Shown: one piece after another, positions 1-9,815 of the stretch
Numbering within the stretch: position 1 is the stretch's first letter
Layout of the letters: each line of letters begins with the position of its first letter
Assembly (NCBI RefSeq): GCF_963678635.1
Contig: NC_087062.1
Span: 100,427,209 to 100,491,208 of the forward strand
DNA from: Symsagittifera roscoffensis
Lineage: Eukaryota > Xenacoelomorpha > Acoela > Convolutidae
Direction of reading: 5' to 3'
DNA: 64,000 bases
The notes under the pieces: generated by a model
Told to the model about the DNA's origin: nothing
The model's input: the letters and a program-made list of their open reading frames with translations, nothing else
Databases searched by the model: none
Program-made: the position numbers and the translations under genes

Positions 1-879
1 GGGCATTTGGTTAGGTGTCCTTTCTTGAACTGCTGACCGCAGTTTCGACATTTGTTGCTTTCAACAATTTTTAGGGTTGGTTCGTTTTTTACGTTTTGTG
101 ATCTTTGTACAGTATTATAAACAGGGAATTTTAGGTAATGTTGATGTATCTTAGTACCTTTCTCATGGACAAGTACATAAGACAACACGTTTTCTGAGGT
201 TAAGTATTCGATGCATAGTTTCTTTTGGATCTCAACGTTTCGCATATTTGTAATCAAGATATCTCTGACTAGTTCTGACTCGAGTTCGCCCAGTTTACAG
301 TTTTTGGCAATTCAGATAATGTTTCGTGGAACTTTTCTAGAGACTCGTTATCTTTCTGTCTTCGGCCAAAAAGTTTTTATCTCTCGTAGGTTAGGTTTGT
401 AGAAACCGTGAATGTAGTTTTTAGTAAATCTCAGATTTCTGCAAAATCAATGTCCAGTATTATTTTCCCAGGATTTCTGTGTGAGAAGCATTTCTGTACT
501 TCTCTTCCGAGTGCCAGGTATAATTAAGATTTTAATTTCTTGTCGATATCTCCGATTTGAGGTCCGTTGAATTTTGCGTTATCTTCTGCCTTTCTCCTTC
601 TCATCTCTTCGTTGTAAGCTTGGATAGCTAGTCGGTGACGTCTGTTTTCTTCTGCCCGACGGGATTGATCATCGGAAAGATCCGCTGGTTCGGCGATAGG
701 GTATGCTAGGTCGAGTCTTACCGGGGGTTGATTACCTCTTCAATGTCCACCGAATCTTTCGCGATAATTGTTAATTGGAACTTTTCTGACCATTTTTCCC
801 AGTCGTGTTGATTTTCACTCGATGTGTTATTCCAGAAAAACTCTAGTCCTTGTAGGTTCGACTCATTTGACTGCGCCAT
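1..879 (-). pseudogene. gag: Gypsy element A gag, copy 1 (fragment, broken)
   Basis: Gag of a Ty3/Gypsy-type element read leftward. The start codon at 879-877 opens a 53-codon frame (MAQSNES...; W-rich, like element B gag) ending in TAA at 718-720. The reading then continues in other frames through an arginine/glutamate-rich helix and a retrotransposon-gag core. The zinc-knuckle part lies partly beyond the window edge. The start codon overlaps the LTR end and the primer-binding site, so the first three residues (M-A-Q) are dictated by the primer site. Stops and frameshifts show it is dead. It is head-to-head with element B, about 4.2 kb away. Confidence 0.75.
869..878 (-). promoter_or_regulatory. 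Primer-binding site of element A, copy 1
   Basis: Directly after the LTR the minus strand reads TGGCGCAGTC, matching the 3' end of serine tRNAs (known primers of several Gypsy elements) for 10 bases. It diverges after that. The gag ATG is formed by the last LTR base plus the first two PBS bases. Confidence 0.7.
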
Positions 880-1230
880 GTTAAAAAAATTAAGATAAAA
901 TAAAAGATTGGTTTTATTCAGATAACTTAAACTAAGACTAGTTTAAGCCACGATTGGTTAAGATCCCTGTTATTACGATAGTAGGCTTTTATCTAAGACT
1001 AGATTAAAAGACTAAGGGGTAACTTTATGCTGAGCTAATAGGCAGAGTAAAAAGTTTGAAATAGGAATTAGTTTCAGATCACAGAATTGGTTACGCATCA
1101 ATAAAGATAATTGATCGGTCTCCAGATCTACCAAAAGCCGTTGCGCTTTCGGCAGGTATTAGAATAACCTGGTCGTAGCTGAGTATAAACTCAAAGGTTA
1201 AATGTCATCGATAAGATATCACATTTAACA
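879..1230 (-). repeat. LTR of Gypsy element A, copy 1
   Basis: A 352-bp segment bounded on the plus strand by TGTTAAA at 879 and the exact inverted complement TTTAACA at 1224-1230, i.e. the TG...CA ends of an LTR. It abuts a primer-binding site and the gag start on the minus strand, so it is the 5' LTR of A. The partner 3' LTR is not in the window. Confidence 0.8.
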
Positions 1231-1420
1231 GCGATGCAGCAGACAACCGGCCTTATGCTATCGAACATGCCAACCTTCAGCCTGATCATGAATACTTGGC
1301 TGTGTTTTAAGCAAACCTTCGAGAGGATGCAAAACAGGCGCAACAAGCACTTTGAGTCAGTTTTTGATGCGTTTGATAATGGCTACCCAGTTCGAGATTC
1401 CGCTCATAAACCGTTCAAGA

Positions 1421-1620
1421 TATGAGCGGTTTGAGCGGTTTTTCAGCAAGATTTGAGTGGTTTGAGCGGTTTGGGCGGTTTGGGCGGTTTTTTTTGGAAA
1501 AACCGCAAAACCGCTCAAAACCGATCATTTCTTGCGGTCATTTTTGAACGGTTTTCAAGCAAGATTTCAGCGGGTTTTAAGCGGTTTTTAGCGGTCTTAT
1601 AAAGAAAACCGATTAAAACC
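1421..1620. repeat. GAGCGGTTT/AAACCGCTC short-motif repeat tract
   Basis: The 9-10 bp motif GAGCGGTTT and its complement recur here in both orientations, interspersed with 'caagattt'. The same motif builds the large foldback at 2600-2930. No coding frame is evident. The preceding 1231-1420 has a 63-codon frame but nothing recognisable. Confidence 0.7.
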
Positions 1621-1867
1621 AACAAAAAGGCCTGGAAAGGTAATGTGACCCCGGGTTGACCTCCATAAACCGAAAATGCTTATCTTACATTTCCCCACAC
1701 CAAAAAAGCTTACTATACAATTGCCTGCATAAAATGTATGGAAAAATGCAAATCATACAATTTTCATACAATTTCAAAAAACCATTGAAAAAAGATTCAA
1801 TCTAGTTTCTCCGGCAAATACGACAGTCTGTTGATGAAAAATAACTACGTTTTTTTTTGAAAAAAAT

Positions 1868-2094
1868 ATGGTTATCATACAATTTCCATATATGAAAATT
1901 TTATGATAACCATTTTTTTATGAAAGGCAAAATTTTCAGAAAAGGTTCAAACTTGTTTATAAACAAACTTAAAATATTTAAGAGTGCTTTTGCTCAATTT
2001 AAAGGACATTGCTCATCAAAAACGAAAATTTAACATGAAGCTAAAAAAATGGTTATCATACAATTTCCATTTATGAAAATTGTATGATAACCAT
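1868..2094. repeat. Two near-perfect hairpins within a ~180-bp direct repeat
   Basis: The palindromes at 1868-1913 and 2049-2094 each have 22-base arms beginning ATGGTTATCATACAATTT, with a 2-base loop. Each heads a direct repeat of about 180 bp that goes on with 'aagagtgcttttgctcaattt' and 'ctcatcaaaaacga'. This looks like a non-autonomous or satellite-type repeat and is non-coding. Confidence 0.75.
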
Positions 2095-2231
2095 TTTCTC
2101 AGAAAAGGCAAGATGTTCAGAAACATGTTAAAACTTGTTTTTAATCAAATTTAAAGTAATTAAGAGTGCTTTTGCTCAATTTAAAACACCTTGCTCATCA
2201 AAAACGAGGTTTTAAAACCAGGTTTTTTGGT

Positions 2232-2276
2232 CAGTTTTACTCGTTACAAAATGGTAGTTTACGACGAGTAAAACTG
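2232..2276. repeat. 13-bp inverted repeat (hairpin)
   Basis: CAGTTTTACTCGT at 2232-2244 is exactly inverted at 2264-2276, with a 19-base loop. Confidence 0.65.
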
Positions 2277-2326
2277 AGATCTCAGAGGTCAGAGCCACAC
2301 AGATCTTCTTCTCCGAAAATGACTCG

Positions 2327-2367
2327 GGGTAGGGTTTGGGTTAGGGTTAGGTTAGGATTAGGGTTTC
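2327..2367 (+). repeat. Interstitial telomere-like TTAGGG repeat
   Basis: Imperfect tandem TTAGGG units (GGGTTAGGGTTAGG with variants) span about 40 bp. They match the CCCTAA run at 27823-27846 in sequence type and suggest a TTAGGG telomere repeat in the host. Confidence 0.7.
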
Positions 2368-2599
2368 TTAAGAATAATTTCACAATCTTTGGACAACAGA
2401 ATTGAAACAAAACTTAAATGGAAATTGTAGGATAAGCATTTTTGGTCAACCCACGCTGAGATGCAGTTGAAATATTTTCTACAATTTAAAAAAAGTTCTA
2501 ACCGTTCTCAAATCAAGCAAGATGTTTTTCGATGTCTTGACCAAAAACAATGTGAGCGACTTTTTTCAAATATTCGAGCAAAATAACCACTGGAAAATT

Positions 2600-2930
2600 G
2601 AGCGGTCTGAGCGGTTTTTTTAGACAATTACGCCAAAAAAAATCTTGCTTCAAAATGAGCGGTTTGAGCGGTTTTTGAACGGTTTATCTAAAAAAACCGC
2701 TCAAAATCCGCGCAAGATTTGAACGGTTTTGAGCGGTTTATCTAAAAAACCGCTCAAAAACTGCAAAGATTTGAACGTTTTTTTTAGATAAACCGCTCAA
2801 AACCGTTCAAATCTTGCGCGATTTTTGAGCGTTTTTTTTTTAGATAAACCGTTCAAAAACCGCTCAAACCGCTCATTTTGAAGCAAGATTTTGAGTGTAT
2901 ATGTCTAAAAAAAAACCGCTCAAACCGCTC
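2600..2930. repeat. Foldback element, ~165-bp inverted arms
   Basis: The segment is an imperfect palindrome centred near 2765. Each arm carries the same order of motifs: GAGCGGTTT pairs, a TCTTGCTTCAAAATGAGCGG block, AACGGTTTATCTAAAAAA and CGCGCAAGATTTGAACGG. There is almost no central spacer, so a single strand could fold into a long hairpin. It is non-coding. Confidence 0.8.
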
Positions 2931-2994
2931 AAATCTTGCTTCAAATTAGGTGAAAAATCTCGACTCGGGTACGATCAGAGCTCTCAACGCTAGG

Positions 2995-4680
2995 ACAGTG
3001 ACGACGACAACGTGTCGCTCACAAACCTAATTCACCAGAAGGGATCGGACTCTAGACTGCAAGAGAAGCCGCCTCCGGTCAGCGGGGACCAGCCTATGTT
3101 CTGCGAGGACCTGCCTCTGGCCAGCCTCAGCGACGATCAGCCTCAGATGATAAAGTGGCCCAAACGGAGACTGAGACGTTTGGGCAGATTCTGGTTGGTT
3201 CTTCGTCAACAGTTTCAAGAGGCATTGAAAGATCTAATCTCTCAAACGTAACTGCTTCATCAACCTTATTTTAACTGTTCGCATTGTTATAAACAGCTCA
3301 TAGTGATCTTTCGAGTAATATATTTCGGGTGCCCCTATCAACGACGCAGGTTATTGCGGTTAATAGCGCCGATCTTGCCAACTCTCTGTTGCAAGAGGAG
3401 TTCTGGATCAAACAATGGTAATAACCTCCTAGGACTCAGCAGTGGGATCTTTTATGAGGTGATGTACTGCGACAACGCGACTGACCAAACCCTCCGAGCA
3501 ACCTGGACCCTCCTTTGTGATGCGTCGCTATGACCTGAAGACGGTGATCAATGTAAGTATAATTTGTGTTTCTTAGAGACACTTTTCGTATTAGCTGACA
3601 ACCCAGAACTAATTTTTTTTTGTGCCAGCTCTCAATTGATAAGGAATTAAATAGTTAAATGGATTCTTGTTTTTCAGTAATTTGGACAAAGATAGAAATA
3701 TTTCACAACCAAAATCCCAAAATAATAAGGTTAAAATCGTGAAGGTGAAGGATAATGATGTCCAGAGAATGTTCCTAAGTAGCCTGCCGCAGCTCTGGAT
3801 TGCAGAGGCAGACGCCGGTGCTTCTGATAGGCCATCCTCCACCGTGTGTAAGGCGGTGGCTGATGTATCACTCGGACGTCTGCACAAACGACTGCTGGCA
3901 AAGACGGACTACCGGGCGTCATGGGATTTCAGGCGCTTGAAAATGTACCAAGCTGGCTCCGATTCGCCTTTCTCGCAGCACAGAGTCTCAGGGGCATGTT
4001 TCATTTGACGACTTCTGAGTGGTTAGTTGTTGTTTAATACCAAATATGTAATTGGAGCTTAATATTTCGATACGCTGAAAGGCTCTCTCTGTATTCAAGT
4101 TCGCTTGACGTTTCACTGTGTCAGCTCGCTGCGCACAATGTCAATGAGTATGAAGCCCTCGCGACGAGCAAAAGGATTGGTGTGTTCTTTGGTGGCCACG
4201 AGGAGCTGGAAGGAGGTTCCTACAAGCAAACAGTTTCAGAGAGGCAAGCTTTTGTGACACCCTCCCACTCCCTCTTCATGGTGGAGGCCCATTCCGAGTC
4301 GCTTGTCGTGGGGTGTACGTTAACTGAGTGCTTGTATTTTTTAAGACTTTTTCCTGAAAAAAAAACAAAAAAATCAGCAAGATGACCTATATAAGAGTTT
4401 CCACTGCGTTCATTATTTTAAAAAAATCTTTATAAAAGTGCAGTTCCGTTTGGTTGGAAAGCATTGGTATACTAATTGGTTGGAATAAAAAAACAGTAAA
4501 AAGGGAAATAAAGTGGGCTAACCTAGCTGGTAAGCCTTTAACCTGTTTGATGAATGGGCATTTGGGGCGCCGTGCCAACTATTATAAGGAACCGCATTTG
4601 GGGCGCCGTGCTAACTATTATAAGGAACCTCATTTGGGGGTGCCTCCGGATCGTTGTGGTATGTATTAACAATATTCTTC
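2995..4680 (+). pseudogene. Unidentified gene fragment with intron-like signals, copy 1
   Basis: Several coding-looking stretches lie on one strand: 3006-3251 (acidic/proline-rich then basic, WPKRRLRRLGRFW), 3340-3416 (motif NSADLANSLLQEEFW), 3678-4008 (LPQLWIAEADAGASDRP, then RLHKRLLAKTDYRASWDF) and 4110-4320 (RIGVFFGGHEELEGG). A strong GT-AG intron candidate is at 3553-3677 (GTAAGTAT ... TTGTTTTTCAG). Exons cannot be joined into one uninterrupted frame, so it is probably a decayed cellular or transposon gene. I do not recognise the family. The duplicate copy retains the same layout. Confidence 0.35.
4559..4644 (+). repeat. 36-bp tandem repeat, 2.4 units
   Basis: Units start at 4559, 4595 and (partial) 4631, beginning CATTTGGGGCGCCGTGC. 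In one frame the unit encodes the 12-residue repeat HLGRRANYYKEP. Confidence 0.8.
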
Positions 4681-5236
4681 TAATTCCAAGATTATTTTTT
4701 CTTTTTTTGTTTTTGTTTATTTAAGTTAATTGTTTGCTTGGTTAAATTGGTGTATGTTAATCAGTACTTAATTTGAATTTCATTTTCTTATTTATGTTCA
4801 AAATTGGCATCAACGGTTAAAAGGTTTCGTAAAACTGTTCTTGTTTTTCGTTTTTGGTCATTTAACTCCTTATATCTATTTTTGACGGGATTTTTTTTAC
4901 TGCTCGGTTTGTTAATTAAATGGGACAAATCCCCTCATGTTAAAATCCCCTTCTGCAATTAAAACATTTGTCTTAATTGCTGAGGTGGGATGGTTTACCA
5001 GCATTTAGTACAATTGTCTTAAGTGCTGAGAAAAAAGCGCCCACTCCAGCCCCACACCCCCAGCAATTAAACGCCGAGAGGAGGGGGAAAAAAGAAAAAG
5101 ATAATTATTTGAAAGGTAGTTGAAGTAGAAAATTGACTTGGGGAAAAATTGAGAGGTTAATTGTCTCATTCGTTGAGACTCATCTTTTTGTCACCTAAGC
5201 TGAAAAAAAAAGACTGTCACTGGCGGAAACGTTCAC
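4681..5236. other. AT-rich spacer without recognisable genes
   Basis: I see no coding frame or known repeat. It contains polypyrimidine and A-rich runs and a GAGGAGGGGGAAAAAAG purine tract near 5080. The same sequence recurs at 12882-13438. Confidence 0.6.
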
Positions 5237-5433
5237 CAAATCTACGAAAGTCAGGGAATGAAAAAATTCGTCCACGCGGGATACATGTTGAAACACTTAA
5301 ATTAGAAATTTTGACTGAGGAAACCATCGACGATTTGTGAAATCCAGTGATAAAAAGAGCAAATTGGTTGCGGAATCCACTGAAAAACAGTGTAATCCAG
5401 TTTTTGGTAATCTCCCTGACTTTCGTAGATTTG
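5237..5433. mobile_element. MITE-like element with 21-bp terminal inverted repeats, copy 1
   Basis: A 197-bp non-coding element. Its left end (5237-5257, CAAATCTACGAAAGTCAGGG...) is the perfect inverse of its right end (5413-5433). The interior contains CACTGAAAAACAGTG and several 'atccagtg' repeats. Its last two bases are the TG that begins the LTR of element B, so the two are flush. Rearranged pieces recur at 18797-18902 and 20930-21027. No target duplication is obvious. Confidence 0.65.
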
Positions 5434-5732
5434 TGGTACTGCAGCTTCCGCAGTACGTAACCTTGAGGACAGTTTGCTAGATACTGCATCTGCAGTAACC
5501 ATATGTGCTAGCTATATTTATTATGCTATTTTTATGTAAGAGTGGTCAAGTCCATTTGATGTTAAGAAAACTTTATAGATGAGTTGGTCAGTGTTTCATA
5601 TTTCAAGCTATAAAACAGTAACCAATCTCAGCTACTAACTTTGTTAACAAGACAAGATCGAGAACAGCAAAATTAACAGTATCTTTTCTTACTTTTATTC
5701 TACAACACGCTACGCAGTTTAGGAATATCACA
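5432..5732 (+). repeat. 5' LTR of Gypsy element B, copy 1
   Basis: A 301-bp sequence with TG...CA ends, nearly identical to the LTRs at 13634-13933 and 20614-20913. It contains a TATAAAA box about 180 bp from its start and is followed at once by a tRNA-Ser-type primer-binding site. Confidence 0.92.
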
Positions 5733-7065
5733 TGGCGCAGCCAGTAGGATTTCTGGCTCAAGATAATAGAACATGGGAATTCCTGTTTTCTGGACCACAG
5801 CGAACTCTGATCCACCTTGGAATTTTAAAGTATGGTTTGATCAATTCCTGATGGCGGTAACTGTAAAAGAAAATGTCAACCCAGAAGTTATGCTGGAAGA
5901 TCCTAAACCAGTGTTGGAGGAGCCGGAACCCCGGCCAGAAACACCCAGAGAGGGTGAATCCGCTGCTGCAACAGCAGCTAGAGAAGCACGGGACAGACTA
6001 TTAAAAGATCTAGTAGCAGCCGAGAATGAAGAGAGGAGAGAAAGAGGACCTAAAGTGGGTCACAATATTTACTACAACGAAGTTCAAAAGTGACTAGTAT
6101 CCAGGCTATTTTTTGCGTTTGGGACGGAAGGAAAGAAACCGTTTGTTCAAAAAACCCACATGTTGAGATTTCTAAATTGGAATTTAGAGAGATGGCCAGA
6201 TTAGCAAAGGAGATTTTTGAAAAATGCCAGAGCATCACCTATGAGCGTTAAAAGTTATTTAATAGATCGCAGGAAATGGGAGAATCGTTAGTGTCATTTC
6301 ATGCCGCACTAACTGCTCAAGCAGCGAAATCGGCATTGGACACCTTTAGAAGATGAGTTAGTCAGAGATCTCTTCATTTCTAAAATGCGAAGCCCAGCAT
6401 TGCAGGACACACTCACGTTTGAGACATTACCTCCTGAGGAAGTGTTAAAACCTGCGATAAAATTCGAACAGAGTAAACAATCGACACAGGCGTTTCAGAA
6501 GTCCACTCTGGGTACTGCACAAACAATAACTCAAACAGGTTCTCAAATTAAAATCAAGCAGGAACCGATACTAGCGGTGGGAAACAGGAATCAGAATAGT
6601 AGAAAATCCTATCGCGAAAGGAATAGACGGAAACAGCCGAAAGGAAGGGCGATATAGAATAAATATAACGCAGATGATAGGAAACAATGCAATAGGTGTG
6701 GCAAACCATTTGTAGATGGTCATTTGAAAAATTGTGCGGCAATGGGAAAAAAATGTATGAACTGCAATAAACCGAACCACTTTGCTCGAATGTGTCGTTC
6801 GCAACAAGTCAGTGAATTAACCGAGAATACAGAGAGCTCGGAGGAAGAATGTAATTTGATTCAATCATTTGATTCGTGCGAAGAATTTGAGGTTATGGTA
6901 ATTGAACAAAAAGACAATCAGATAGAGATGATCACTCGATACATCGAAGAGAAAGTAAAAGAGAACAGTGGCAGTAATGGAGTAAGTAAACTCGAAACGA
7001 AAAAGATTGACATTCGGAAACATTCAACATCGGGAAGGATGAAATCATTGAAAGCCCTAATCTGA
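5732..7065 (+). pseudogene. gag: Gypsy element B gag, copy 1 (broken)
   Basis: The start codon spans the LTR/PBS junction (MAQPVGFLAQD...). A frameshift by about 5775 moves the reading to 5773-6093 (WNFKVWFDQF, then a proline/glutamate-rich tract). The gag core continues in other frames to 6385, then the nucleocapsid with two knuckles, CNRCGKPFVDGHLKNC and CMNCNKPNHFARMC (6690-6795). Unlike copy 2, a substitution at 6655-6657 makes a TAG just before the knuckles. Multiple frameshifts show it is non-functional. Confidence 0.8.
5733..5751 (+). promoter_or_regulatory. Primer-binding site of element B, copy 1 (tRNA-Ser type)
   Basis: TGGCGCAGCCAGTAGGATT follows the LTR directly. It resembles the complement of the 3' end of animal tRNA-Ser (TGGCGCAGTCGGTAGGATT) with two mismatches. 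The gag ATG (5732-5734) overlaps it. Confidence 0.75.
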
Positions 7066-7083
7066 ATTGATAACCAAATAAAT

Positions 7084-7407
7084 ATGCCAGTGGGCACCGG
7101 AAGCCCAATTTCATTTATAAATTGGACAGTGGCGAAACAGATTTTGGACTCGTTAGGGAACATACAGTTCACCCCGGTCGAAAAATTGAACTTGCCAGCA
7201 CAATTCGTGGACTATAATAAAAAACCAATAGCAATATTGGGTGCGGTGAAAGCGAAGTTACGGTCCGCTGGCTGGGAAATTCCGGATGCTACATTTCTGA
7301 TAACTGAACGAAGGACACGGTGTATCTTAGGCTTAGATTTACAAAATAAAGTGGGTATAACCACTACACAAAGACCCGCCCGAAGAAAAAATCCCGATTT
7401 GACTTAA
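7084..7407 (+). pseudogene. pol: Element B aspartic protease, copy 1 (catalytic Asp lost)
   Basis: A retropepsin domain of about 107 residues. The active-site triplet reads GTGS here, against DTGS in copy 2 (GGC for GAC, 7093-7095), so the catalytic aspartate is missing. The C-terminal ILGLDLQNK segment typical of retropepsins is intact. It is preceded in the same frame by the gag TGA, only six codons before MPV. The following RT is in another frame. Confidence 0.82.
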
Positions 7408-7411
7408 TGCT

Positions 7412-7943
7412 GTGCCAACAGTCGGGGCTGTGGAAAGAAAATTCTATGATGATTTCAAACCTCTGTTTGACAGAAAAGGACGATCAGTACATCATGTAGT
7501 AAGTACAACGTTCAAGTACCCTCTCTGCCCGATTCAGGAAAAGGGGAGGAGAATGCCCATCCATGTGCAAGGAAAAGTTGAGAAGGAAATCGAAAAATTA
7601 CTACTGGAAGGCCATGTTCAAAAGTTAGACAAATGTACTAGTGATTGTTTCATAGCCCCTATTGTCATCACAGTGAAGAAAGATGATTCAATTAAATTGG
7701 CTCTGGATGCAAAGCCCATCAACAGACAATTATACAAAAACAAGCATCAGATGCCGAATGTGGAGGAGCTATTAGACGGTGTCAGTCAGATAGTAACTGC
7801 ACAAGCAGCAGGTACCTTGTTTTTCACAGTGTTAGATTTGAAATATGCGTATAGTCAGTTAAAATTGACACCGCAAACTGCAAGACAGTGTAATTTCAAC
7901 ATCGTAGGGGGGAAAGCTACGGGTACATATCAATTTTCGACGG
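7412..7943 (+). pseudogene. pol: Element B reverse transcriptase, copy 1 (truncated by duplication junction)
   Basis: N-terminal fingers and palm of a Gypsy RT, including LDLKYAYSQ with the first catalytic Asp. The frame is open for about 177 codons until the tandem-duplication junction at about 7943. There it stops matching copy 2 and enters minus-strand A sequence, so the YxDD box, RNase H, integrase and 3' LTR are absent from this copy. Confidence 0.88.
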
Positions 7944-9080
7944 ATTGAATACAGTTCTCACTCCACGCTCAATCTTATCTACAACTGCATTTATTTGGTT
8001 ACCGTATCCACCGCTAAAATTAAAAAATTATTTAGGTTGACTCCATATTCGGAATTCTCCTGTGGGTTAGCCCGGTTATTTTCTTTTTCGGGATGTGTTA
8101 GGTTTTGTTCGACTACATTCGTTTGTGTTCTTGCTGTGCTTCTGCAGTGCTTTGCGAAATTTCCTTTACGACCGCACGAGTTGAAGTTTCTATCTCTAGC
8201 TGGGCTTTTGGTTAGGTGTCCTTTCTTGAAATGCTGACCGCAGTTTCGACATTTGTTGCTTTCAACAATTTTTAGGGTTGGTTCGTTTTTTACGTTTTGT
8301 GATCTTTGTACAGTATTATAAACAGGGAATTTTATGTAATGTTGATGTATCTTAGTACCTTTCTCATGGACAAGTACATAAGACAACATGTTTTCTGAGG
8401 TTAAGTATTCGATGCATAGTTTCTTTTGGATCTCAACGTTTCGCATATTTGTAATCAAGATATCTCTGACTAGTTCTGACTCGAGTTCGCCCAGTTTACA
8501 GTTTTTGGCAATTCAGATAATGTTTCGTGGAACTTTTCTAGAGACTCGTTATCTTTCTGTCTTCGGCCAAAAAGTTTTTATCTCTCGTAGGTTAGGTTTG
8601 TAGAAACCGTGAATGTAGTTTTTAGTAAATCTCAGATTTCTGCAAAATCAATGTCCAGTATTATTTTCCCAGGATTTCTGTGTGAGAAGCATTTCTGTAC
8701 TTCTCTTCCGAGTGCCAGGTATAATTAAGATTTTAATTTCTTGTCGATATCTCCGATTTGAGGTCCGTTGAATTTTGCGTTATCTTCTGCCTTTCTCCTT
8801 CTCATCTCTTCGTTGTAAGCTTGGATAGCTAGTCGGTGACGTCTGTTTTCTTCTGCCCGACGGGATTGATCATCGGAAAGATCCGCTGGTTCGGCGATAG
8901 GGTATGCTAGGTCGAGTCTTACCGGGGGTTGATTACCTCTTCAATGTCCACCGAATCTTTCGCGATAATTGTTAATTGGAACTTTTCTGACCATTTTTCC
9001 CAGTCGTGTTGATTTTCACTCGATGTGTTATTCCAGAAAAACTCTAGTCCTTGTAGGTTCGACTCATTTGACTGCGCCAT
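7944..9080 (-). pseudogene. gag: Gypsy element A gag, copy 2 (broken, 3'-truncated)
   Basis: Read leftward from ATG 9080-9078 (MAQSNES...). The first frame closes after 53 codons, and the middle is scattered over frames (FHETLSELPKTVNW region around 8540). The C-terminal part is open at 8458-7991 and contains two knuckle-like motifs, CRNCGQHFKKGHLTKSPARD (final Cys missing) and CGRKGNFAKHC. It ends VDTVTK-stop. The family is the same as element B gag but clearly diverged. The duplication junction cuts it before protease. Confidence 0.78.
9070..9079 (-). promoter_or_regulatory. Primer-binding site of element A, copy 2
   Basis: TGGCGCAGTC directly follows the LTR on the minus strand and is overlapped by the gag ATG, as in copy 1. 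Confidence 0.7.
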
Positions 9081-9431
9081 GTTAAAAAAATTAAGATAAA
9101 ATAAAAGATTGGTTTTATTCAGATAACTTAAACTAAGACTATTTTAAGCCACGATTGGTTAAGATCCCTGTTATTACGATAGTAGGCTTTTATCTAAGAC
9201 TAGATTAAAAGACTAAGGGGTAACTTTATGCTGAGCTAATAGGCAGAGTAAAAAGTTTGAAATAGGAATTAGTTTCAGATCACAGAATTGGTTACGCATC
9301 AATAAAGATAATTGATCGGTCTCCAGATCTACCAAAAGCCGTTGCGCTTTCGGCAGGTATTAGAATAACCTGGTCGTAGCTGAGTATAAACTCAAAGGTT
9401 AAATGTCATCGATAAGATATCACATTTAACA
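9080..9431 (-). repeat. LTR of Gypsy element A, copy 2
   Basis: This 352-bp sequence is the same as 879-1230, with TGTTAAA...TTTAACA ends on the plus strand. It is the 5' LTR of minus-strand element A. Confidence 0.8.
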
Positions 9432-9621
9432 GCGATGCAGCAGACAACCGGCCTTATGCTATCGAACATGCCAACCTTCAGCCTGATCATGAATACTTGG
9501 CTGTGTTTTAAGCAAACCTTCGAGAGGATGCAAAACAGGCGCAACAAGCACTTTGAGTCAGTTTTTGATGCGTTTGATAATGGCTACCCAGTTCGAGATT
9601 CCGCTCATAAACCGTTCAAGA

Positions 9622-9815
9622 TATGAGCGGTTTGAGCGGTTTTTCAGCAAGATTTGAGTGGTTTGAGCGGTTTGGGCGGTTTGGGCGGTTTTTTTTGGAA
9701 AAACCGCAAAACCGCTCAAAACCGATCATTTCTTGCGGTCATTTTTGAACGGTTTTCAAGCAAGATTTCAGCGGGTTTTAAGCGGTTTTTAGCGGTCTTA
9801 TAAAGAAAACCGATT
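9622..9815. repeat. GAGCGGTTT-type repeat tract, copy 2
   Basis: Duplicate of the tract at 1421-1620, with the same motif in both orientations and no coding content. Confidence 0.7.

Larger units (their letters stand above)
1..7943. repeat. Left copy of 8.2-kb tandem duplication (5' truncated by window)
   Basis: This stretch matches 8202-16145 nearly base for base with an offset of 8200-8202. Only scattered substitutions and one-base indels separate them. The match stops abruptly at about 7943, inside the RT gene of element B, where the sequence switches to minus-strand gag of element A. About 258 bp of this copy lie left of the window. It contains A gag and LTR, the spacer with foldback, the gene fragment, the MITE-like element and the 5' half of element B. 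Confidence 0.95.

Noticed and set aside
1234-1425. 63-codon frame next to the A LTR, conserved in both duplicate copies
   Set aside because: Conservation only reflects the recent duplication. Another frame reads a helical NLREDAKQAQQAL segment with an internal stop, but nothing identifiable.
3027-3218. Open minus-strand frame in the gene fragment
   Set aside because: It is a shadow of the plus-strand frame 3006-3251, which has the more protein-like composition.
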